Positions 4,924-11,005 of a stretch of DNA of 12,399 bases are shown one piece after another. This DNA comes from Candidatus Shapirobacteria bacterium UBA1435 (GTDB lineage Bacteria > Patescibacteriota > Microgenomatia > UBA12405): assembly GCA_002329385.1 (NCBI GenBank), contig DCTR01000037.1, positions 171-12,569 of the forward strand, given 5' to 3'. The position numbers and the translations under genes are program-made. The notes beneath the pieces are model-generated. The model did not search any database. It had not been told where the DNA came from and saw only the letters and a program-made list of their open reading frames with translations. Positions within the stretch are counted from its first letter, which is position 1. Each line of letters begins with the position of its first letter.

Positions 4924-6720
4924 ATGTCCAGTAATTACCAAGACCCAGTAGAACTCGAAAAAATCCGTCACTCCGCCGAACATGTTCTTACCCAGGCCAT
5001 GCTGCGCCTCTTCCCTGGCAAGTTTGTTATGGCCATGGGCCCGGCCACCGCCGACGGCTTTTATTTTGACTTCGAACCTTTGTCAGGCTTTAAGGTTAAC
5101 GATAGCGATTTTACCGCCATCGAAGCCGAAATGGCTAAAATCATCAAAGAAGATTTGCCCATCAGTCAGGAGTTTATCACCTCCCAACAAGCCCGCCAGC
5201 TTTTTTCGGATAATCAATATAAAGCTGAATGGATAGACCAAATCGAAAGTCGGGGTGAAAAAATTTCCGTCTACCGTACCGGCAACGATTTTGTCGACCT
5301 TTGCGCCGGCCCACACGTCTCTTCCACCGGCAAAATCAAGGCGTTTAAGCTCCTCTCGATTGCTGGCGCTTATTGGCATGGCGACGCCAAAAACAAAATG
5401 CTCACCCGCATCTACGGCACCGCCTTCCAAACAGTCGACCAGCTCAAACAGTATCTCGAAAATATTGAAGAAGCCCAAAAACGCGACCACCGCAAACTGG
5501 GCAAGGATCTTGACCTTTTTAGTATTGACGAGTCTGTTGGCCCCGGCCTGATTCTCTGGCACCCAAAACTATCTATCGTCCGCGAAGAAATTGAACTCTA
5601 CTGGCGTCGCGAGCATCGCCGTCGCGGCTATCAATACGTCTACACCCCCCACCTTGGCCAATCAAATTTGTGGCAAACTTCCGGACACCTCCAAACCTTC
5701 AAAGACGGCTTATTCCCCCCCATGTCGATGAAGTCGAAAGACGAACACGAAGATACCACCTATTTTGTCAAACCGATGAGCTGTCCTTTCCATATCCGCA
5801 TTTATCAATCGCGCCCTCGCAGTTACCGCGAATTACCCCTCCGCTGGTGTGAGCTTGGCTCTGTTTACCGCTACGAAGAATCTGGTGTTCTTCACGGTAT
5901 GCTTCGTGTTCGCGGTTTTACTCAAGATGACGCCCATATCATCTGCCGCGAAGACCAATTTGTCGAGGAGGTCAACCGAATCCTCGACTTTGCCCTCGAC
6001 ATGAACAAGGCTTTTGGCTTCGAACATTTAAACGTCTATCTTTCCCTTCGTGATCCCAAAAATCAGGACAAATATATTGGCGAAGAGAAAATCTGGCAAC
6101 TTGCCGAAAACACTCTGGAAGATATTCTCCAAAAACGCCAAATCGACTACAAGAAGGATATTGGCGGCGCCAAATTCTACGGACCAGCCATTGACCTCAA
6201 GGCTGTCGACGGCATGGGTCGTGAATGGCAGGGGACCACCATACAACTTGACATGAACGAACCATTACGCTTTAACATGAAGTATATCGGGGCTGATGGC
6301 CAGGAACACACCCCCATCATGCTCCACCGCACCCTCCTTGGCTCGATGGAGAGATTTGTCGGCACTCTTATCGAGCATTATGCCGGTGCCTTTCCTCTCT
6401 GGTTGGCCCCAACCCAGGTGGTGATCATCCCTATAAGCGAAAAACAAATAGCTTACGCCCGCCAAGTCGAACAACTGCTTCTGGCCAAAGACGTCCGGGT
6501 CGAAGTCGACGACCGGTCGGAAACCATGCAAAACAAAATTCGCAACGCTACCGCTCAAAAAATTCCCTATATGCTGATTGTCGGCAACCGTGAAGCCGAA
6601 AGCGGCTCCGTTTCCGTCCGCCAGCGCGACGGCCAGGATCTTGGCCAGATGGACTCCAACGAATTTACCTCAAAGATCGGTCAGCAAATCGCCTCCAAGT
6701 CCGTTAATTTGCTAAAATAG
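4924..6720 (+). CDS. thrS: Threonyl-tRNA synthetase without TGS domain
   Basis: This cytoplasmic enzyme charges tRNA-Thr. From ATG 4924 it is 598 residues (E. coli 642). The missing length is the N-terminal TGS domain; the protein starts directly in the editing domain. That domain has HSAEH (His16, His20) and DLCAGPH (Cys127, His131), the four residues of the Ser-tRNA-Thr hydrolysis site. The class II core follows, with the zinc ligands Cys287 (MSCPFH), His338 (QDDAH) and His468 (MLHRT). Motif 2 is around YRYEESGVLHGMLRVRGF (316-332), and motif 3 is HRTLLGSMERF (468-478). The anticodon-binding domain runs from about 495 to the end (RSETMQNKIR, IVGNREAESGSVSVR). Starting at the in-frame TTG 4876 would add 16 residues unlike any ThrRS. 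All catalytic, editing and zinc residues are present, so it should be active. infC follows after 24 nt. Confidence 0.97.
   Translation: MSSNYQDPVELEKIRHSAEHVLTQAMLRLFPGKFVMAMGPATADGFYFDFEPLSGFKVNDSDFTAIEAEMAKIIKEDLPISQEFITSQQARQLFSDNQYKAEWIDQIESRGEKISVYRTGNDFVDLCAGPHVSSTGKIKAFKLLSIAGAYWHGDAKNKMLTRIYGTAFQTVDQLKQYLENIEEAQKRDHRKLGKDLDLFSIDESVGPGLILWHPKLSIVREEIELYWRREHRRRGYQYVYTPHLGQSNLWQTSGHLQTFKDGLFPPMSMKSKDEHEDTTYFVKPMSCPFHIRIYQSRPRSYRELPLRWCELGSVYRYEESGVLHGMLRVRGFTQDDAHIICREDQFVEEVNRILDFALDMNKAFGFEHLNVYLSLRDPKNQDKYIGEEKIWQLAENTLEDILQKRQIDYKKDIGGAKFYGPAIDLKAVDGMGREWQGTTIQLDMNEPLRFNMKYIGADGQEHTPIMLHRTLLGSMERFVGTLIEHYAGAFPLWLAPTQVVIIPISEKQIAYARQVEQLLLAKDVRVEVDDRSETMQNKIRNATAQKIPYMLIVGNREAESGSVSVRQRDGQDLGQMDSNEFTSKIGQQIASKSVNLLK
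6710..6718 (+). promoter_or_regulatory. Extended -10 over the thrS stop, possible infC promoter
   Basis: TG-C-TAAAAT (6710-6718) overlaps the thrS stop TAG (6718-6720). Expected initiation near 6725 would leave a 5' leader of about 20 nt to TTG 6745, or about 8 nt to an ATT at 6733. Read-through from thrS is equally possible. Confidence 0.35.
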
Positions 6721-6744
6721 CAACAATTATCAATTATTGAAACA

Positions 6745-7320
6745 TTGGCCAGCAAGACCCACCAGCAGCTAAAAAAAATCTACAGGATTAATCATTATAT
6801 TACCGCTTCGCAAGTCAGGCTTCTCGACGAAGACGGCAAACAAATCGGCGTCATGCCAATTAACGATGCCAGGTCGATGTCGCAAAGCTCTGGTCTAGAC
6901 CTGGTTGAAATTGCTCCCCGTGCCGTTCCTGTTGTCGTCAAGCTTATTGATTTTGCCAAATTTCGCTACCAGGAAGCCAAAAAACTCAAGGCCGAAAAGC
7001 GGGGCATAAAAGGCGGCGAGCTTAAAGAAATTCAGATGACACCGTTTATTGGCCAGATGGATTACGAAACTCGGCTAAAAAAAGCCCAAAAGTTTTTAAC
7101 CACTGGAAATAAGGTCAAATTAAGTATAAAATTCCAAGGTCGTCAAATTGCCCGGAAAGAATTTGGATATAATCTAATCGACAAATTCAAAACCGACCTT
7201 GTCGACATTGCCACCGCCGAAGGCGAACCAAAACTCCTCGGCAAGAGGTTAATTCTTATCCTCACCCCGGTCAAGAAAAAGGGGAAAAACGAAGATGAAA
7301 GCCAAGAAAAACAAATTTAA
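6745..7320 (+). CDS. infC: Translation initiation factor IF-3
   Basis: IF-3 binds the 30S subunit and checks start-codon and initiator-tRNA pairing. The protein is 191 residues from TTG 6745. The N-terminal domain (about 11-80) has YRINHYITASQVRLLDEDG and GLDLVEIAP. The basic linker follows. The C-terminal domain (about 92-178) has KEIQMTPFIGQMDYETRLKK, then LILILTPVKKK. There is no ATG in a sensible position, and the frame opens after the thrS stop at 6718. TTG 6745 is the conventional choice, but two in-frame ATT codons (6733 and 6736) lie just upstream. infC uses AUU in E. coli for IF-3 autocontrol, so a rare start is plausible here too. No Shine-Dalgarno is visible. It leads the classic infC-rpmI-rplT cluster, and its last 26 nt overlap rpmI. 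Confidence 0.95.
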   Translation: MASKTHQQLKKIYRINHYITASQVRLLDEDGKQIGVMPINDARSMSQSSGLDLVEIAPRAVPVVVKLIDFAKFRYQEAKKLKAEKRGIKGGELKEIQMTPFIGQMDYETRLKKAQKFLTTGNKVKLSIKFQGRQIARKEFGYNLIDKFKTDLVDIATAEGEPKLLGKRLILILTPVKKKGKNEDESQEKQI

Positions 7321-7504
7321 AATCCGCAAGTCGGTCAGTAATCGTTTTGAAATCACCAAAACCGGTAAAGTCTTGCGCATGTCTTCCTTCCAGCGCCATC
7401 TAAGACGCAAAAAGAGCAAAAAACAGCTCCGTCGCCTTAGGGGCAAAAAACCGGTATTAGGCAGATTTGCCATAAAAGTCAAAAAATTATTAGGTCAAGC
7501 TTAA
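7295..7504 (+). CDS. rpmI: 50S ribosomal protein bL35
   Basis: A 69-residue, very basic protein of the large subunit. The family core is visible: an N-terminal Lys-rich segment, then NRFEITKTGKVLRM and FQRHLRRKKSKKQLRRLRG, which match the usual KRFKVTGTGK... and RHLLTKKS..RKR pattern. It is slightly longer at the C-terminus than typical (about 65 residues). The start ATG lies inside infC, overlapping it by 26 nt in another frame. It is kept because the downstream sequence has no alternative start, and the family N-terminus aligns from here. It lies 7 nt before rplT, so translation of infC, rpmI and rplT is probably coupled. Confidence 0.95.
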   Translation: MKAKKNKFKIRKSVSNRFEITKTGKVLRMSSFQRHLRRKKSKKQLRRLRGKKPVLGRFAIKVKKLLGQA

Positions 7505-7511
7505 ACACCCA

Positions 7512-7853
7512 ATGAGAGTCAAAACCGGCACCGTCCGCAAAGCCAAACACAAAAAAGTCCTGAAACTAGCCAAAGGTTTTTGGATGACCCGTCACAAACG
7601 CTACAAAGTCGCCCACGAAGCGGTTATGCATGCCGGTCAATACGCCTACAATGGTCGCCGGATCCGTAGACGGGATTTTAGAAAACTTTGGATTGTCCGG
7701 CTAAATGCCGCCATCAAGGATCAAGGGCTAAGCTATTCCAAATTCATCAATTTGCTTCGTCAAAAAAATATCACCATCAACCGCAAAATGCTTTCCGAGC
7801 TCGCCATCAACCACCCCAGCGCTTTTCAAAGTATCGTCAATTCGATAAAATAA
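7512..7853 (+). CDS. rplT: 50S ribosomal protein bL20
   Basis: A 113-residue large-subunit assembly protein with the expected basic N-terminal extension (MRVKTGTVRKAKHKK) and the family motifs LKLAKGFWMTRHKRYKVAHEAV, YAYNGRRIRRRDFRKLWI and RLNAAIKDQGLSYSKFI. Length is within a few residues of the usual 115-118. In E. coli and B. subtilis bL20 represses its own operon by binding leader RNA. I see no obvious bL20-binding structure before infC here. The last codons (ATA AAA TAA) overlap a -10-like TAAAAT that appears to drive the following pheST leader. The attenuator terminator 71-94 nt downstream also ends this ribosomal-protein unit. Confidence 0.97.
   Translation: MRVKTGTVRKAKHKKVLKLAKGFWMTRHKRYKVAHEAVMHAGQYAYNGRRIRRRDFRKLWIVRLNAAIKDQGLSYSKFINLLRQKNITINRKMLSELAINHPSAFQSIVNSIK
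7823..7851 (+). promoter_or_regulatory. Promoter of the pheST leader, inside the end of rplT
   Basis: TTTTCA (7823-7828; 4/6 to the -35 consensus), 17 nt, then TAAAAT (7846-7851; 5/6). The -10 overlaps the rplT stop codon and ends 5 nt before the leader-peptide ATG at 7857. Initiation would fall on or next to that ATG, giving a leaderless leader ORF. Confidence 0.5.
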
Positions 7854-7856
7854 TCT

Positions 7857-7898
7857 ATGCATTCAAACCGGCTCTCCCTTTTCTTCTTTAGATTCTAG
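7857..7898 (+). CDS. Phe-rich leader peptide of the pheST attenuator
   Basis: This 13-codon ORF reads MHSNRLSLFFFRF and stops at TAG 7896-7898. Four of its last five sense codons are Phe (TTC TTC TTT at 7881-7889, AGA, TTC at 7893-7895). It sits between rplT and pheS, just before a three-segment terminator/antiterminator. E. coli pheM, the leader peptide of the pheST attenuator, has a comparable length and Phe clustering. A ribosome waiting at the Phe codons for charged tRNA-Phe would cover segment 1 (7871-7877) but leave segment 2 (7904-7910) free. One that reaches the stop codon would mask segment 2. The ATG is preceded at leaderless spacing by TAAAAT (7846-7851), and no Shine-Dalgarno is present. 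Homology to pheM cannot be shown at this length; the claim rests on position, codon content and RNA geometry. Confidence 0.8.
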   Translation: MHSNRLSLFFFRF

Positions 7899-7942
7899 AA
7901 ATAGGGGAGTGGTTTTATTGTCGACTCCCCGCCGCGGGGAGT
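7871..7942 (+). promoter_or_regulatory. Four-segment transcription attenuator for pheS-pheT
   Basis: Segment 1 is GCTCTCC (7871-7877, in the leader ORF). Segment 2 is GGGGAGT (7904-7910). Segment 3 is ACTCCCC (7924-7930). Segment 4 is GGGGAGT (7936-7942). Segments 2 and 4 are identical 7-mers, both perfectly complementary to 3, so the 2:3 antiterminator (13-nt loop) and the 3:4 terminator (5-nt loop) exclude each other. Segment 1 pairs with 2 over 7 bp with two G-U pairs. The leader stop codon is 5 nt before segment 2, so a terminating ribosome would cover it. This geometry predicts termination when Phe-tRNA is abundant and pheST transcription when it is scarce. I see no T-box elements. Confidence 0.75.
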
Positions 7943-7947
7943 TTTTT
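7924..7947 (+). terminator. Intrinsic terminator (3:4 hairpin) before pheS
   Basis: ACTCCCC (7924-7930), loop GCCGC, GGGGAGT (7936-7942), then a T6 run 7942-7947. It is a GC-rich 7-bp stem directly joined to the U-tract, the textbook form and the best terminator in the window. It ends five bases before the pheS ATG (7953), so it is conditional for pheST and also ends infC-rpmI-rplT transcripts. Its 3' arm holds GGGGAG, the only Shine-Dalgarno-like motif before pheS. Confidence 0.85.
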
Positions 7948-7952
7948 AATAT

Positions 7953-8975
7953 ATGAACACCGACCTTAAACAAGTCCGAGAAGACGCCATCAAACAAATC
8001 CAGGATGCCAAAAATTCCAAAGAGCTTGAAGCCATAAGAATCAGACTTCTCGGCCGCAATGGTCTGCTTAATCAGCTGTTTGCCGAAATGAGAAATATTG
8101 CCGCCGCAGATCGCAAACAATTTGGCGCCAATCTAAACCAGCTCAAAACAATCTTGGAAAAACTGATAAACGATCAATCTGTTAGCCTAAAAACCACCAT
8201 TAACCCCGAAGGCAAAACCCTTAAACTCCAAACTTTAACCAGCACCTCTCTCCCCAAGCTTGGCCACCTTCATCCCATCACCCAAACCGAACGGAAAATA
8301 AACGCCCTTTTTCAAAATCTTGGCTTTTCCATCTACGACGGTCCGGAAATCGAAACCGACGAATTTTGTTTTCAACGGCTAAATGTTCCCTCCGACCACC
8401 CCGCTCGCGACATGCAAGACACTATCTATATTCGCGAACCCGACGTCCTCCTTAGAACTCACACTTCCTCTATCGAAGCCAGACTTCTTTCGCAGGAAAA
8501 ACCGCCTTTTCGCGCCGCTTTTCCAGGTCGGGTCTACCGCAACGAAAAAGTCACCAAATCAAACCACTTTATCTTTCATCAATACCAGGGTGTTGCCGTC
8601 GACAAAGATATCAGCCTTAAAGACCTAATTGGAGTTTTTGACCTGCTTTTCAAAAACCTTTATGGTGACGATGTCGAGGTCAGATACCGGTGCAAATACT
8701 ATCCCGAAGTCGAGCCCGGGCTAGGGCTGGACTTGCGCTGCTTTAATTGTCACGGAGATGGATGCTCCGTCTGCAAAGGCGCTGGCTGGATTGAAATGGG
8801 AGGCGCCGGCATCATCCACCCCCATCTCCTCCAGTTCGCCAGCATCGATCCAAGACAATGGCGTGGCTTTGCCTTTGGCCTCGGCCTTGACCGTTGGGTG
8901 ATGGCTAAGTTCAATATCAAAGACATCCGCACTCTCCTTGGCGGCAACCTAGCCTACAAACCAAATCAACTATGA
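7953..8975 (+). CDS. pheS: Phenylalanyl-tRNA synthetase alpha subunit
   Basis: PheS is the catalytic subunit of the alpha2-beta2 PheRS that charges tRNA-Phe. It has 340 residues, the usual length. An N-terminal coiled-coil arm (about 1-85) precedes the class II core: LGHLHPITQ (103-111), YDGPEIE (128-134), NVPSDHPARDMQDTIYI (144-160), LLRTHTSS (166-173), RVYRNEKVTKSNHFIFHQYQGV (193-214), and motif 3 GFAFGLGLDRWVM (305-317). Residues 263-274 hold CFNCHGDGCSVC, a CxxC-x4-CxxC knuckle that may bind zinc, inserted before the WIEMGGAGIIHP strand (279-290). Many bacterial PheS lack it. The ATG at 7953 follows the attenuator hairpin and T-run directly. Its TGA stop overlaps the pheT ATG (ATGA at 8972-8975), so the two subunits are translationally coupled. 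Expression is probably set by the Phe-codon attenuator upstream. Confidence 0.97.
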   Translation: MNTDLKQVREDAIKQIQDAKNSKELEAIRIRLLGRNGLLNQLFAEMRNIAAADRKQFGANLNQLKTILEKLINDQSVSLKTTINPEGKTLKLQTLTSTSLPKLGHLHPITQTERKINALFQNLGFSIYDGPEIETDEFCFQRLNVPSDHPARDMQDTIYIREPDVLLRTHTSSIEARLLSQEKPPFRAAFPGRVYRNEKVTKSNHFIFHQYQGVAVDKDISLKDLIGVFDLLFKNLYGDDVEVRYRCKYYPEVEPGLGLDLRCFNCHGDGCSVCKGAGWIEMGGAGIIHPHLLQFASIDPRQWRGFAFGLGLDRWVMAKFNIKDIRTLLGGNLAYKPNQL

Positions 8976-10807
8976 AAATAATCTATTCCGAACTCCAAAA
9001 ACTGATCCCCGCCCTCACTGCCGACAAACTGAGACTCCGCGACGACCTCACCCTTATCGGCCATTTTGTCAGCAGCGTTGAACAAATCGAAAACGAGACA
9101 GTCTTTGACCTTGAAATCCGCCAAAATCGTGGCGACTGTTTGGGTTACTACGGCATCGCCCGCGACCTGTCTGTCTTTTACCGCATCCCACTTTGCCTTC
9201 CTCAATCCTCCCTTCCAGCCATCTCTTCGTCCTACCGACTGCCAATAAACGTCACCGCCGAAAAACAGGTCAAAAGAATCCAGGCCATCAGAATCTCCCG
9301 TCTTCAAAACTCTGCCTCACCACCCTGGCTAAAGAAATTTCTCAACCTACACCAGGTCAACTCCATAAACACCCTTGTCGACCTAACCAATTACGTCATG
9401 TTTATTTTCGGCCTGCCCAATCACGCTTTCGACGTTTCCCTCTCAACCGACAATCTTGTCTGGGAGTTAAACCGCCATTTTTCCCAATTTACCACCCTTG
9501 ACGGCTCCGTGCTTCCCTTGCCCTCCGGCATTCTTATGGTCAATAACCCCACTACTGCCCTGTCTTTGAGTTTCTTGGGTGGGCAGTCTTGCGCCATCAG
9601 TCATCAAACCACCGAAACCGTCATTGAAATGGCGGTTTACGATCGAACCAAAGTCCGTCAGGACTATCGTCTGCTTAAAACCACCACCGAAGCCGCCATC
9701 AGGCTTGATAAAGACCTCGACCCGAAACTCATTCCCATCGCCTTCACTTTTCTGATCAATCAGATACTTCAATATTGCCGGGGAGAAATATCCAGTCAGT
9801 TATTTGACTACTATCCCTCTCCTTCCCCCGATACCCAGATTAGCTTTGATCCAGAACTTCCTTCCCTCTATGCCGGTATCGATATCCCCGTCGATTTTGC
9901 CACCCAAACTCTAGAACGTCTCGGCTGTCAGTTGCTGCCAAACGGCAACAAATATTCCATCGTTCCGCCCTCCATCCGCAAAGACATTAATCTTGAGGAA
10001 GATCTGATTGAGGAAGTCGTCCGCTTTTACGGCTACCACCAAATCCCCAAAAACTCCCCGATCCCCATCGCCAACACTCGCGACATCACCCCCAAAATTC
10101 TCTATCTTATTGAAAAAATAAAAGATGATTTTACCGATCTTGGCTACGATGAAATCCGTTCCTGGCCACTAGTCAACCAAACCGAAAACCCCCCAACGGC
10201 CATCATCACTCAAAATAGCATCAACTCCGACTTTCCCTATCTTCGTCAATCCATCATTCAATCGCTTCGTAATCAACACCGTCATTATCTGCGCCTTAAA
10301 CTGGTCGGTCAGAAATTTTTTGAAGTCGGTAAAATTTTTTGGCAAGAAAACAGCCAATATATTGAACAATACTCCCTAGGTATCTCCAACCCAGACCCAA
10401 AGCAATTATCAACAGATATCGAAAAAGTTTTTGGGGATGATTGCCCGAAAGACTACCAGATGTCCAATGATTCCGGCCAGTATTTCGCCCAAATCGTTTT
10501 AGACAACATTACACCTCCCCAGCATTACTCATTCCTGACCAAAACCAATTCCGCTATCGAGCTTACCTCCCAGATAATCACCCTCGACGCCAACGTTTCC
10601 TTCCCCGAAAAACAAAACCCGGCCGATCTTATTAAACAATATTCCCAAAAAATCAACCAAAACATCCTTTGGCAGCTTGTTGTTGTTGACGAGTTTTTTG
10701 ACCAAAAAACCAAACAATTCCGCTACACCTTCAGAGCTTCTTACTATAATTGTGACGATAAATTGGCTAAAAATACTCACAGCCAAATTTTTGGTTTAAA
10801 AATTTAA
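8972..10807 (+). CDS. pheT: Phenylalanyl-tRNA synthetase beta subunit, short form without OB-fold domain
   Basis: PheT carries the editing site and tRNA-recognition domains of PheRS. It has 611 residues against about 795 in E. coli. Domain B1 reads straight through (LIGHFVSSVEQIEN...VFDLEIRQNRGDCLGYYGIARDL, about 28-66), with no EMAPII-like OB-fold inserted. The B3/B4 editing region includes TLVDLTNYVMFIFGLPNHAFD (134-154). B5 has RKDINLEEDLIEEVVRFYGYHQIP (336-359). The class II-like B6/B7 core has FFEVGKIF (449-456). The FDX-ACB domain at the end is recognisable (VVVDEFFDQKTKQFRYTFRA) but short. Such reduction is seen in some small-genome bacteria, and the frame is intact throughout, so I do not think it is decaying. 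The start ATG overlaps the pheS stop by 4 nt. The low-complexity tract near 281-287 (YPSPSPD) is a linker. Confidence 0.95.
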   Translation: MKIIYSELQKLIPALTADKLRLRDDLTLIGHFVSSVEQIENETVFDLEIRQNRGDCLGYYGIARDLSVFYRIPLCLPQSSLPAISSSYRLPINVTAEKQVKRIQAIRISRLQNSASPPWLKKFLNLHQVNSINTLVDLTNYVMFIFGLPNHAFDVSLSTDNLVWELNRHFSQFTTLDGSVLPLPSGILMVNNPTTALSLSFLGGQSCAISHQTTETVIEMAVYDRTKVRQDYRLLKTTTEAAIRLDKDLDPKLIPIAFTFLINQILQYCRGEISSQLFDYYPSPSPDTQISFDPELPSLYAGIDIPVDFATQTLERLGCQLLPNGNKYSIVPPSIRKDINLEEDLIEEVVRFYGYHQIPKNSPIPIANTRDITPKILYLIEKIKDDFTDLGYDEIRSWPLVNQTENPPTAIITQNSINSDFPYLRQSIIQSLRNQHRHYLRLKLVGQKFFEVGKIFWQENSQYIEQYSLGISNPDPKQLSTDIEKVFGDDCPKDYQMSNDSGQYFAQIVLDNITPPQHYSFLTKTNSAIELTSQIITLDANVSFPEKQNPADLIKQYSQKINQNILWQLVVVDEFFDQKTKQFRYTFRASYYNCDDKLAKNTHSQIFGLKI

Positions 10808-10813
10808 CCACCA

Positions 10814-11002
10814 ATGACCACCGCCGAAAAAATCAAAACTCCCTCCCTTCCCAAGCCCACCATTAAAGATACCTACGCCCAAATCTATCGGCAAAATCTC
10901 GACGCCCTTCTTGCCGCCGCCGGCAACCAAACTATCGACGAAAACCTCCGTCTTCGACTTTCCCGGGAGGCTCAAAATCTTACCGACTGGTTTCTTGGCT
11001 AA
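10814..11002 (+). CDS. Small hypothetical protein downstream of pheT
   Basis: A 62-residue ORF of unknown function starting 6 nt after the pheT stop and ending 3 nt before the stop of the convergent penicillin-binding protein gene. It has a polar Pro/Lys-rich start and a C-terminal helical part (about 22-62, with LDALLAAAGNQTIDENLRLRL and ending TDWFLG). No signal peptide or cysteine is present. Codon choice (ACC, GCC, ATC) matches the neighbouring plus-strand genes, and the ORF fills the space exactly, which supports it being real. Its short length keeps confidence moderate. It would be the last gene of the pheS-pheT transcript. Confidence 0.6.
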   Translation: MTTAEKIKTPSLPKPTIKDTYAQIYRQNLDALLAAAGNQTIDENLRLRLSREAQNLTDWFLG

Positions 11003-11005
11003 GTC

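Noticed and set aside
5083..5562. A 159-codon minus-strand ORF inside thrS
   Set aside because: It is the antisense shadow of a conserved thrS region, with no start signal and no recognisable domain.
7854..7952. T-box riboswitch ahead of pheS
   Set aside because: The region is only 99 nt. I see no T-box sequence, Stem I or specifier loop, and the Phe-codon ORF explains the terminator better.
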